A program made the position numbers and the translations under genes. Of a stretch of 64,000 nt of DNA, positions 34,185-42,921 are shown piece after piece. The DNA lies in assembly GCA_002506755.1 (NCBI GenBank), contig DAYD01000013.1:21419-85418 (forward strand). Direction: 5' to 3'. Under the pieces are notes generated by a model. That model saw only the letters and a program-made list of their open reading frames with translations, had not been told where the DNA came from and did no database searches. Each line of letters starts with the position of its first letter. Position 1 is the first letter of the stretch. This DNA comes from Euryarchaeota archaeon UBA462. GTDB taxonomy: Archaea > Thermoplasmatota > Poseidoniia > Poseidoniales > Thalassarchaeaceae.

Positions 34185-34224
34185 TTCGGGCTCACTCTTC
34201 TGTAGGACTAGTGAGGATACCCGA

Positions 34225-35895
34225 ATGATTGATTGGAAACGAGTGTCATCTTTCGCTAATTCCCGCAAAAATAGAAGAATAGCACTACAGATTTCTTTCT
34301 GGGGATTGCTAGCCATTTTGCTGACATCTATTGCAATGACATATGTTGTTCCAGGTCAAACCCAGCAGTCTGCATATGGTGACGAATGGAACGATCTAGG
34401 GTCTTTCAGAGGTGAGCTAAATGGAATGGGGGTGGAGACTACTGCACTCGTTTCAAGTCCGTTATTACTCAGTGATCTCGATCACCCCGAGGAAACTATA
34501 TTCATAATCTCGGGGGTAGAGAGGGATACAATTTCACTTCCTCGTTTTACAGGGGGGGATGACATAGTTCAGTTCTCTGAAGGAGACGGATACACTTCAT
34601 CTGAGATAGCAGCAATTAAGGAATTTGTAGAGAGAGGTGGTACTGTTATTCTCATGGACGATTTCGGATATTCAAGCAATTTGGCTGGAGAGTTTGGACT
34701 GGAATTTACTAATCATAGGCTATACACAGACTTCAGCTACGATAACGATCTAGGCTCTGACTTCGTTTGGGTTAATTCTAGTTCAGCGTTCAATTTTACC
34801 ACATCCCAAGGGGCTCAGACTGGAGTGAACCCATGCCTCAGGGATGCAGATATGGATGGGGTGGTGGACGTTCTAGATCAGGACCCCACAGATCCTGAAA
34901 TAGGTACAAATTTCCTCACAGCGTCGTCAACCGGACTTTGTTCTCATCGGTTTTTAGGCAACGACCAATCCACAAATAAACCAAGGTGGGATTGGTCACA
35001 GGACTACAACATCCTAACTAATACCCCTTCTGCATTTGAAAAGACCAGCTCCTACAACCCAGCTGAGCGAAGATACGTAGTTTCCAAAACTACTCAGGAT
35101 TCTTGGATAGACAACAACGATGATGGAAATTACACTGTTGGAAGCTACGCCGCCTTTGGGATTGTTGGAGACGAGCAAGGTCCATTTCCTGTATATGTGA
35201 GATATTGCGAGGTCATATTGTGCCGAGGCTATGATTCCGGGAGAGTACACTTTATTTCAGATGGATCGGTACTAATCAACTCCCTATACGATCCAGAATT
35301 CGAATCCAAATACCTTGGGCTAGTACCTCAGAATGATAACAGGAAATGGATTTTGGATGTAGTAGCCGAAGCACTGATACTCAACGATAATGGTACCCAA
35401 CCTAGTGAAAACGCACTTGTAATTTTCGATGAAAGCAGACACCAGCAACCAACAATTTTCGGAGACACATACAACCTACTCTATTACTTGCTGATATACT
35501 TCACAAATGACTGGATGGCAATGCTGATTTTGTTCCTAATTTTATTTGTGTTTCTTGAGGCCGTGTTAATCAGGAAGGAAGATCCTGAAGACTGGAGACA
35601 TGTATTCAGAGTGGTCTACTACGGTTTCGGAGATGCTGAGAGATACAAATACTACCAGAGACCGGAGAAGATAAGACAAGTTCTTCTCACAAGGGTGAGG
35701 AACATCAACGCATTGTCGAGGGAGGAGTTCGATGCTATGCCAGCAGCTGAGCTTCAAGGGATGATTCGTGACCCTGTCTTAGTTCGTTTTATTTTCGAGG
35801 ACAGAAAATACAGGCCCGACGAACTTGTTGGAATAGTTAGGAGAATAAAACAGTGGGGAGAATCTTCTGGAGGTGCTTCTACGTATGTGGACTAG
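34225..35895 (+). CDS. DUF4350-like membrane-anchored protein
   Basis: 556 aa, with a hydrophobic helix near the N-terminus (about residues 22-44) and another near residues 425-445 (LLYYLLIYFTNDWMAMLILFLILF). The outer part includes a GATase-like DUF4350 fragment, IKEFVERGGTVILMDDFGYSSN near 130-152, and an acidic TSP3-type turn DADMDGVVDVLDQDPTDP near 210. The cytoplasmic tail is basic and helical. Such proteins are commonly found with DUF58 and MoxR genes; here DUF58 follows with an 11-base overlap, so the products are likely partners. Function unknown. Confidence 0.7.
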   Translation: MIDWKRVSSFANSRKNRRIALQISFWGLLAILLTSIAMTYVVPGQTQQSAYGDEWNDLGSFRGELNGMGVETTALVSSPLLLSDLDHPEETIFIISGVERDTISLPRFTGGDDIVQFSEGDGYTSSEIAAIKEFVERGGTVILMDDFGYSSNLAGEFGLEFTNHRLYTDFSYDNDLGSDFVWVNSSSAFNFTTSQGAQTGVNPCLRDADMDGVVDVLDQDPTDPEIGTNFLTASSTGLCSHRFLGNDQSTNKPRWDWSQDYNILTNTPSAFEKTSSYNPAERRYVVSKTTQDSWIDNNDDGNYTVGSYAAFGIVGDEQGPFPVYVRYCEVILCRGYDSGRVHFISDGSVLINSLYDPEFESKYLGLVPQNDNRKWILDVVAEALILNDNGTQPSENALVIFDESRHQQPTIFGDTYNLLYYLLIYFTNDWMAMLILFLILFVFLEAVLIRKEDPEDWRHVFRVVYYGFGDAERYKYYQRPEKIRQVLLTRVRNINALSREEFDAMPAAELQGMIRDPVLVRFIFEDRKYRPDELVGIVRRIKQWGESSGGASTYVD

Positions 35896-37132
35896 GAAGG
35901 CAGCAATTATGTTGGCCGGAGGAATTAGCCTCATTCTTGTTGGAATGATGATTTCAAATTTCCAGATGATGATTATTGGTCTGACGTTCATTTCATTCAT
36001 TTCTATTAGTGCATGGATCTCAGGACATTCTGAGTTGGAGATAACAAGATATGTACCGCACTCCAATGTCTACAAAGGTGATCTAATCGAGATATCTATA
36101 ACAATTACAAATAATTCTTACAGGAGAACTCAGCAAATTGAGATCTTTGACAATGTCCCTCACGAAATGAAAATTAGAAGAGGAATAAACCAAATGAGAT
36201 TGAACCTCGGCCCCGGACAGACTACCAAGCTCGATTACATGCTAAGATGCCCTTTGCGCGGTCATTACTCCGTAGGCCCTATTTCTGTGAGGTACAAGAA
36301 TGCATTCGGACTATTTGTAAACGAATCAAAAATCGAGGATCTTTGCGACATCACAGTATTCCCCCAGGTAAGGGATGTTGAGGATGCTATGCTTAGAGCA
36401 GATGTTCCAAAAATGTACACTGGAGCCACTACTCTAAGGAGTCCGGGCCCCGGCATGGAATTCTATTCACTTAGAGAGTATCTTTCCACCGACTCATTAA
36501 GATCAATCAACTGGAAGGCATTCGCTAGAACTGGTGATCTGATGGTAAACCAGAAGACTAGGGATGCAGTCACTGACGTATTCGTTATCTTAGACACCAG
36601 AGAGGTAAGCAGAATTGGGACCGTTTTGAAGAATCCGTTGGAGATGGGAGCTTCGGCCGCTGCTTCGATAGGTAGCCACTTCCTGAAGAGGAAGGATTCC
36701 GTGGCCATGGTAACGTACGGAAGCAGAATGGAATTCCTACCACCGGATACTGGTGATAAGCAGCAGTATAAAATTCTCAGCAGTCTAGCATCCGTATCTC
36801 CTTCAGGATCAATGCCATTGCAGGCAGTGACTAACTCACTAGCTCCTAGAATAAGTAGGGGGTCACCAGTTTTCATCATCAGCAGCCTCGAGGGAGATGG
36901 AACCACTATACCAGCAATCAGAAACCTGTCAGGAAACGGCCACGAGGTGATTGTCCTTTCACCCAGTAGTGTCGACCTAGAGAGATTAGTTAGTAGGATT
37001 CCAAGGATGGCATATGAGGTACTGAAGCTAGAAAGACAAAACAGACTCACAGCAGTTTCAGGATTTGGCGCCAAAGTAATCGATTGGATGCCTGATGTAG
37101 AACTCTCACAGGCCCTCATGCAATCTAGGTGA
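35885..37132 (+). CDS. DUF58 family protein (vWA-like), MoxR partner type
   Basis: 415 aa, two N-terminal membrane helices (about 6-24 and 27-45) followed by a beta-rich domain and a DUF58 vWA-like domain. The DUF58 hallmark FYSLREYLSTDSLRSINWKAFARTGDLMVNQ is at residues about 195-225, then VFVILDTREVS as the MIDAS-type strand, with DTREVS replacing DxSxS. ATG 35885 is chosen over a GTG at 35873; it overlaps the previous gene by 11 bases. The MoxR ATPase at 2441 is a possible partner though remote. Confidence 0.82.
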   Translation: MWTRKAAIMLAGGISLILVGMMISNFQMMIIGLTFISFISISAWISGHSELEITRYVPHSNVYKGDLIEISITITNNSYRRTQQIEIFDNVPHEMKIRRGINQMRLNLGPGQTTKLDYMLRCPLRGHYSVGPISVRYKNAFGLFVNESKIEDLCDITVFPQVRDVEDAMLRADVPKMYTGATTLRSPGPGMEFYSLREYLSTDSLRSINWKAFARTGDLMVNQKTRDAVTDVFVILDTREVSRIGTVLKNPLEMGASAAASIGSHFLKRKDSVAMVTYGSRMEFLPPDTGDKQQYKILSSLASVSPSGSMPLQAVTNSLAPRISRGSPVFIISSLEGDGTTIPAIRNLSGNGHEVIVLSPSSVDLERLVSRIPRMAYEVLKLERQNRLTAVSGFGAKVIDWMPDVELSQALMQSR

Positions 37133-37138
37133 TGAATT

Positions 37139-38341
37139 ATGGAAATCAAAAAGAAGGATGCTGAGACCATGGAAACCTTGCATATACCGGCTCTAAGGAG
37201 GAAATGGCAGATTCTAGTACTACAAATTATCTCTACTGGCTCCCTACTACTACTTCTAAAACGAATGAGCGATATCTACGGTCCTTGTAGCGATCAATTC
37301 ATCATGGACAATAACAACAATGAGAACGTTTGGTGTCCTTCGTATGAGCATACCAGAGGGCTAATGTGGCTTGATAACAGAGGCGGACTCCTGATACCTG
37401 ACTTCCTTCTGGGAATTAACCAGACCGGATTAATGACACTCTTGGCTCCTCTTGTGATGTGTGTAATCGCGGTGGTGGCAATAGACAGATATTGGGCTGC
37501 CCCCTATGATTTCCAGACCAAGATTAAGCAAGGGGTGGCCATTTTTTTCGCAGCGTGGGCAATAATCCCTTTTATTGGCTCATGGATAATTGCCACATTT
37601 AGCAACGGTTTTCACCTCCCATGGAACAGTGAGGAATCTCTTAACCACATGGGGGAGTTATTTTCTCCCATGGGACTAATCGCAGAGCTAATTTTTCTAG
37701 GAGTCGTTTTTGCACCGGTACTTGCAGGACTAGTGGGGATCTGGGGCCTGTCAAAAAGGGCAATAACATGGGCTCTAGGATACTACATCGTTGTCATTGC
37801 TTTCCACTCGATCCTTACTTTCGAGCCTATTCTCTCGGAGGTGGACGTGGGCCTGAATGCGCTTCCAACACAAATTGGAGAGGGAACAATGTTCGGAGGG
37901 CTGGTTTCTGAATTAGCTTGGTCTCTTTTGGGCGTGGCATTGCTAATGCTTCTATTCTTAGAATCAGGAACTGCTGCAATAGGACACATGGAGTATGCTG
38001 CTTCCTTGCCGGAGGAATCAAAGAGAGATTCCGAGTTCATAAAACAGTTCAACAACGTTGTTAATTCTCATTTAATGCAAATGGGCGTCATCATAGCATT
38101 AGTGGGAATAACCACCGCTCTAGCCCTCGCATTCGACGATCTGATGATCTCAATCGTAGGAATACTTGAGGGTACACAGTGGTCCGGGCAAGTCAAAGAG
38201 TCTCTGGAACTTCAGATGACCTATGGAAAAGTTATCTCAGCAGGGCTATTCATCATAGCTATCGCAGGTATGAGATTTCTTGTCCCATGGCAGACAGTTT
38301 CTGGTTACATAGAATCTGGAATCTCTAGGATTAGATCTTGA
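37139..38341 (+). CDS. Polytopic membrane protein of the DUF58 cluster
   Basis: 400 aa with about eight to nine transmembrane helices (near 26-41, 98-116, 132-150, 178-205, 215-232, 258-276, 318-340 and 366-385). Two Cys in the first extracytoplasmic loop (YGPCSDQF and ENVWCPSYEH) may pair. I do not recognise the family. It follows DUF58 by 6 bases, hence likely a partner in the same membrane complex. Confidence 0.65.
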   Translation: MEIKKKDAETMETLHIPALRRKWQILVLQIISTGSLLLLLKRMSDIYGPCSDQFIMDNNNNENVWCPSYEHTRGLMWLDNRGGLLIPDFLLGINQTGLMTLLAPLVMCVIAVVAIDRYWAAPYDFQTKIKQGVAIFFAAWAIIPFIGSWIIATFSNGFHLPWNSEESLNHMGELFSPMGLIAELIFLGVVFAPVLAGLVGIWGLSKRAITWALGYYIVVIAFHSILTFEPILSEVDVGLNALPTQIGEGTMFGGLVSELAWSLLGVALLMLLFLESGTAAIGHMEYAASLPEESKRDSEFIKQFNNVVNSHLMQMGVIIALVGITTALALAFDDLMISIVGILEGTQWSGQVKESLELQMTYGKVISAGLFIIAIAGMRFLVPWQTVSGYIESGISRIRS

Positions 38342-38587
38342 TCATGCCTTAATTCTGACGTATATTTTACCAAAAGACGTGGCCAATACAGGTATCAATA
38401 TCAAAAACCCACAAATTGTCGCCGTCATAGATTGATCTCCCAGGAAACCCTCCATAGAGGAAGAAATCAAAGGGGCGGCAAAAACAGCAGTCACTGAAAG
38501 TGAAACAAGGGCCAATCTATCCGGCCAAGGAGAGAATTTCTTCGAGCCCACTTCTGTTCTATTGGGAAGAGTCTCGGGTCCATCCAT
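38342..38587 (-). CDS. Small two-helix membrane protein
   Basis: 81-aa protein with two hydrophobic segments (about residues 25-42 and 56-73) and a polar N-terminus. It is directly convergent with the preceding gene, their stop codons touching. The sequence shows nothing that allows assignment; the clean hydrophobicity pattern is the main support that it is real. Confidence 0.5.
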   Translation of the reverse strand: MDGPETLPNRTEVGSKKFSPWPDRLALVSLSVTAVFAAPLISSSMEGFLGDQSMTATICGFLILIPVLATSFGKIYVRIKA

Positions 38588-38661
38588 GGGTCTACGATTG
38601 AGGATTCCCGAATCAACTCACCGGAGGATGGGTTCAAGCATGTGTAATGTAGCGGACAAAC

Positions 38662-39663
38662 ATGGAATCGGCTATTGAGGTGCAGTCCTGCAGTAGATGC
38701 CGTTCAGACTCAATAGTGCACCAGCCATACAGTGGACAGCACCTTTGTGGGAAGCATCTCTCGTCATCCATAAGGAAAAGAACGTCAAAAGAGCTCAGAA
38801 TTCAGTTGGACCTTCCCAAGGATGCAACTAGGTTAGATGGAACTCCATTCAGGATCCTAGTAGCCATATCTGGAGGTAAGGATTCTGCAGTACTCCTGTC
38901 AATGATGTCTGATATAATCGGTCGTCGAAGGGACGTCGAGCTAATTGCAGTATGCGTCGATGAAGGAATCAACGGATACAGGGCCCCCTCAATGGAATTT
39001 GCAAGGGAGCTTGCCGAGTCTTTGGGAGTGAGATTTGAAACAATGGCGTATGAAGAGATGGGTTATGAAAGAATGGACAAAGTTGTCCAGATGATACCAT
39101 CGATAGGGCAGAGGCACACAGAAGCCAATGGTCTGATGCCTTGTTCCTATTGTGGCGTGTTTCGGAGACAAAGCCTCAATACCATGGCCGAGAAGCTAGA
39201 CGCTGATGTGATGGCGCTTGGCCATAACCTAGACGATATGGCCCAATCAGTATTGATGAATCTACAAAAGGGTGAGGTCGAGAGGTCCGTTAGACTAGCA
39301 CCTCACACACAGTTTCCAATTGACGGAATCGTTCCACGAATTGTACCTCTCCGTTGGGTTCCTGAGCAGGAAATTCATGCCTTTGCGATACATTCTGGAC
39401 TTCCAATCCATCACGGAGACTGTCCTCATGCAGGGGGGGCGATGAGACAGCAGAGCAGAGCGTTAGTGGCAAATTTGGAGTCTCAAACACCAGGAGCAAG
39501 GCACGGGCTACTTCACTCTCTAGATCAGATCAGGGATCTCCACAGGCATGCCAATCCAGACTCTAAGCAGCAAGTCAACAATTGCACAATCTGCGGAGAA
39601 ATAACCAGTAGAGACATATGTCAATCATGCACGATGAGGAAATGGCTCTCAGAGGATTCTTAA
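38662..39663 (+). CDS. ncsA: tRNA 2-thiolation enzyme NcsA/Ncs6 family (TtcA-like)
   Basis: 333 aa PP-loop adenylating enzyme that thiolates tRNA wobble U34. N-terminal zinc site CSRCRSDS...HLCGKHL (residues 9-36), PP-loop LVAISGGKDSAVLLSM (about 69-84), active-site Cys in PCSYCGVFRR (near 160), GHNLDDMAQSVLMN near 183, and a C-terminal zinc ribbon NCTICGEIT..ICQSCTMR. This order is that of archaeal NcsA/eukaryotic Ncs6. ATG 38662 places the first zinc site at the N-terminus as in the family. Confidence 0.9.
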   Translation: MESAIEVQSCSRCRSDSIVHQPYSGQHLCGKHLSSSIRKRTSKELRIQLDLPKDATRLDGTPFRILVAISGGKDSAVLLSMMSDIIGRRRDVELIAVCVDEGINGYRAPSMEFARELAESLGVRFETMAYEEMGYERMDKVVQMIPSIGQRHTEANGLMPCSYCGVFRRQSLNTMAEKLDADVMALGHNLDDMAQSVLMNLQKGEVERSVRLAPHTQFPIDGIVPRIVPLRWVPEQEIHAFAIHSGLPIHHGDCPHAGGAMRQQSRALVANLESQTPGARHGLLHSLDQIRDLHRHANPDSKQQVNNCTICGEITSRDICQSCTMRKWLSEDS

Positions 39664-39667
39664 TCTC

Positions 39668-40369
39668 CTAAGTCTCAGAAGATCCGCCAGGAACTTCCAC
39701 CATCCCTGCAAGCATTAGCCCACCTAGTGCTACGTGGGTTATCATTACTAGAGGGAAGACCGCGTTGAATAAATCCGGGTTATTTATTATCGGGGAGCTT
39801 AGGAATAATGTTCCGATGGGCATCAAGGATGGTAGTGCGAATCCCATAGCACCTTCCTGTCTTTCGGAAAGGAATGCGACCAATCCAATGATAATCATAG
39901 CCAACCCCCAGGTGACAGGCGACATCTGCCAAATAACTGCACCTGCGTCAATTGCGCTGTTTTGGGAATCCATGTAGTCTTCCTCATCTACGTATGCGTT
40001 ATCCACCCATTCCTCTGAATTGTCTTGGGGGACATCAACATTATTGATGATGGTAACATTGCTACCAAGACCAATCACAAATGAAACTAATGAGACCATT
40101 ATTAGCATGCTGCCTACTGTTAATAGCTGCTTGTTCACTCCATCAGATCCCTCCATCATCTCTGAATTTAGTAAGTGAAGACCTCCAAACATTAGAATAA
40201 CTCCGAGAGTTGCTGCAACAAGAAGAGGCATCAACGTGCCTGCCTCATCGATTAGAGACTGTGTTGCGCGCTCTCCAACATAGGTCTGGGCAGGCCACAT
40301 GATAAAGGCCCCTAAAAGTAAAACAGGTCCAGCTACAAGCATTATAGGCGTCAAATTTTGATTACTCAT
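39668..40369 (-). CDS. Polytopic membrane protein, unknown
   Basis: 233 aa with about six hydrophobic helices (near 9-27, 47-67, 84-103, 152-167, 173-192 and 206-223). A short acidic outer loop (QDNSEEWVDNAYVDEEDYMDS) separates helices 3 and 4. No recognised family motif. It is convergent with ncsA (4 bases) and upstream of nothing on its strand until pyrI starts at 40904. Confidence 0.55.
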   Translation of the reverse strand: MSNQNLTPIMLVAGPVLLLGAFIMWPAQTYVGERATQSLIDEAGTLMPLLVAATLGVILMFGGLHLLNSEMMEGSDGVNKQLLTVGSMLIMVSLVSFVIGLGSNVTIINNVDVPQDNSEEWVDNAYVDEEDYMDSQNSAIDAGAVIWQMSPVTWGLAMIIIGLVAFLSERQEGAMGFALPSLMPIGTLFLSSPIINNPDLFNAVFPLVMITHVALGGLMLAGMVEVPGGSSET

Positions 40370-40436
40370 AGAACTCTGGTGTTATAGAAGAAACTTAATG
40401 TTTAGCCTGATACTTAGTATAATTACACCTATTTAT

Positions 40437-40904
40437 TCAAAGTATTTTTTCGATTAGCTCTTCAATATCTTGACCCCTTCCACAATAGTAGCATCTGATT
40501 TCTAAGGGATCCCTACTAACTACCCTCATCCTTTGAGGCAATGGTTCTCTGTCGTTGATCGTGATGCAGTTTGAAAATGAGCATCTGGCTATGTTCACTA
40601 GGTCATCAGCGAGCTCGACCATCATCTTTTCAGCAACAGCATGGTTTCTGATTATGGCTATGCTGGCAGATGGGGCGATTAGAGCTAACCTGTCAAGCTC
40701 CTTGTGACTAAGCTCACGGTCCTCTATCTTTAGTACATCCTTCCTACCTATCTTATCGCTTGGAACATTCATGACCAAAGACACAGGGGTAGACCTGTCC
40801 GTGTCTATCCTCAACAGCCTGATTACCTGCATCGCTCTTCCTGAGGGGATGTGGTCAACCACTGTACCGTTTCTAATTGCCGTCACCCTTCTCATTTCTG
40901 ACAT
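40437..40904 (-). CDS. pyrI: Aspartate carbamoyltransferase regulatory subunit
   Basis: 155 aa, ATCase allosteric subunit. N-terminal nucleotide-binding domain with VDHIPSGRAMQVIRLL, then RKDVLKIEDRELS, and the C-terminal zinc domain with ligand pairs in CSFSNC (C-x4-C) and CYYC (C-x2-C). It starts within the pyrB stop codon (TAATG), so translation is coupled to pyrB. CTP feedback is a family property, not shown here. Confidence 0.96.
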   Translation of the reverse strand: MSEMRRVTAIRNGTVVDHIPSGRAMQVIRLLRIDTDRSTPVSLVMNVPSDKIGRKDVLKIEDRELSHKELDRLALIAPSASIAIIRNHAVAEKMMVELADDLVNIARCSFSNCITINDREPLPQRMRVVSRDPLEIRCYYCGRGQDIEELIEKIL

Positions 40905-41833
40905 TAGCTCACCTTCTTTGGAACTTCAACTCCTAAACTTCTACAGAGTAATGCCATTCTCGTTGGGACTCCGTTGAACGCCTGCTCGAAGTACTTGGCG
41001 TGGTCAGTCGAGTCTAGACTAGGGTCTATTTCGTCGACCCTAGGAAGGGGGTGCATCACTATCATTTCTTTCTTGGCTCCAGATAGATCTGACGCTCTCA
41101 ATTTGTAAATGCCTGCGACCTTTGAATATTCATCCTCGTCAGGGAACCTTTCCTTCTGTATCCTCGTCATGTATATTACGTCGGCATCCGGAATCTGATC
41201 TTGAAGCGAGTCTGCCTCATTGACTTCGGCACCGTGTGACCTTAAATCAGAAACTATTTCCTTTGGCATTCGAAGACTTGCGGGGGAAACCATAGTCAGG
41301 CTTGCACCAAATCTAACCAAGGCGTGAGATAGGCTATGCACAGTCCTGCCATATCGTAAGTCACCCACCAGGATCACATTCAATCCATTCAGAGATCCGT
41401 GGGAATTGTTTATTGTAAATAGGTCAAGCATTGTTTGAGTAGGATGATTGCCGGCTCCATCTCCAGCATTGAGAATTGGAATCTCAACGGAATCAGCGCT
41501 ATACTGAGCTGCTCCTTGCCTTGGGTGTCTAATAGCGGCAATATCTGCATATCCATCAATCATTTGCATGGTGTCATATAGAGTCTCACCTTTAGCAACT
41601 GATGTACCCACTGAACTAAAGTTGAGGACTGATCCTCCCAACCTCTTCATTGCTGCTTCAAAAGACATCCTTGTTCTCGTGGAATTCTCAAAAAACATGT
41701 TTGCCAAGACCTTACCCTCCAGAAGTGGAAGGTGCAGTGCTCCTTTGGCCACGGGAAGCAACCTGTTTGCATCGTCAAGTACGGATACAATCTCTTCATT
41801 ACTTAGATCGTCCATAGTGACTAGGTCGCCCAT
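40904..41833 (-). CDS. pyrB: Aspartate carbamoyltransferase catalytic subunit
   Basis: 309 aa, first committed step of pyrimidine synthesis. Carbamoyl-phosphate loop FFENSTRTRMSFE (residues 48-60), GAGNHPTQTMLDLFTI near 130, VGDLRYGRTVHSL near 160 and MHPLPRVDEI near 268, all characteristic. It overlaps pyrI by one base, the usual archaeal arrangement. The dihydroorotase gene pyrC is separate (49789). Confidence 0.97.
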   Translation of the reverse strand: MGDLVTMDDLSNEEIVSVLDDANRLLPVAKGALHLPLLEGKVLANMFFENSTRTRMSFEAAMKRLGGSVLNFSSVGTSVAKGETLYDTMQMIDGYADIAAIRHPRQGAAQYSADSVEIPILNAGDGAGNHPTQTMLDLFTINNSHGSLNGLNVILVGDLRYGRTVHSLSHALVRFGASLTMVSPASLRMPKEIVSDLRSHGAEVNEADSLQDQIPDADVIYMTRIQKERFPDEDEYSKVAGIYKLRASDLSGAKKEMIVMHPLPRVDEIDPSLDSTDHAKYFEQAFNGVPTRMALLCRSLGVEVPKKVS

Positions 41834-41941
41834 ACTCTCTCTCTATCGCGGAAGCAGTCCTCTCATATGCCTTGTCATTGCTCGAGAGAGATATTATGCG
41901 TACCGGCGTCTTGATGAGTGACACTCTGTCCCCGGAACTCG

Positions 41942-42913
41942 ATGATAATCAGCCGAACGCCACTAAGAGTATCTTTCTGTGGAGGGGGAACCGATTTGGA
42001 TGGCTTCGCTCGTAGTGAGCCAAATGGAGGACGAGTTGTCTCAATAGCTATCGACAAATACGTCTATGTCACTCTAAATAGGAGATTTGATGAAAAAATT
42101 CGAGTATCATATTCAGAAATCGAAAAAGTCGGGTCGGTTGATGAAATTCAACATGCACTTGTAAGGGAGGCCATGCGGCTAACTGGTGTTGAATCAGGAA
42201 TTGAGATCACGACTATTGCAGATATCCCCGGTCGAGGTACAGGTTTGGGGTCTTCTTCGACGGTTACTGTTGGACTCCTCAATGCACTGCACAACCTCCA
42301 AGGCAGGTCACCATCAAAGGAACAACTTGCAGAGGAGGCATGCAGGGTAGAGATCGACATCCTAGGAGCTCCCATAGGGAGGCAGGACCAATATGCTGCA
42401 TCATTCGGGGGCTTCAACTCTATTCGTTTCGGATCAGCTGGTGTCAAAGTTGAGCCTATGCTTATCAACCAAAATCAGTCGGACGAAATCTCAAGTAAAT
42501 TCACTTTGGTTTATACTGGCATGACTAGAAGTGCTAGCAAGGTTCTTGCTGCTAAATCATCTTCCGAGGAAGATAAGCTCTCAAAGTTGAGAAAAATTAG
42601 AGATCAGGCTGATCTGGCGGCAGAGATGGTAGAGTCTGGCGATCTAGAATCGTTAGGTGTTCTACTCAATGATGCGTGGCTAACAAAGAGGAAAACCTCC
42701 CCCGCTGTAAGCAATCAAGAAATTGACAAACTGTATCAAAGTATTATGTCAATGGGTGCAAAGGGAGCAAAGCTTCTTGGGGCTGGCTCAGGAGGTTTCC
42801 TATTGGTTTTTGGAGAAAGTAATTTTAGGGAAATTATGGAATCCAAACTACCTCGAGAAAACAGGATTTTACCCATTTCAATCGACTTCTCTGGCTCTGA
42901 GATAATTCACTAA
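41942..42913 (+). CDS. GHMP-family sugar kinase, heptose-7-phosphate kinase (HddA)-like
   Basis: 323 aa GHMP kinase. The N-terminus MIISRTPLRVSFCGGGTDLDGFA is typical of the HddA/FKP group, followed by the ATP loop PGRGTGLGSSSTVTVGLLNAL (near 100) and the C-terminal GAKLLGAGSGGFLLVF glycine motif (near 275). This subgroup phosphorylates heptose 7-phosphate or similar sugars for nucleotide-activated sugar donors. The gene is followed 9 bases later by a large secreted protein. The upstream ORF start at 41918 adds 8 residues and overlaps no feature; ATG 41942 is the family start. Substrate is not determinable here. Confidence 0.85.
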   Translation: MIISRTPLRVSFCGGGTDLDGFARSEPNGGRVVSIAIDKYVYVTLNRRFDEKIRVSYSEIEKVGSVDEIQHALVREAMRLTGVESGIEITTIADIPGRGTGLGSSSTVTVGLLNALHNLQGRSPSKEQLAEEACRVEIDILGAPIGRQDQYAASFGGFNSIRFGSAGVKVEPMLINQNQSDEISSKFTLVYTGMTRSASKVLAAKSSSEEDKLSKLRKIRDQADLAAEMVESGDLESLGVLLNDAWLTKRKTSPAVSNQEIDKLYQSIMSMGAKGAKLLGAGSGGFLLVFGESNFREIMESKLPRENRILPISIDFSGSEIIH

Positions 42914-42921
42914 AAAAGCTG

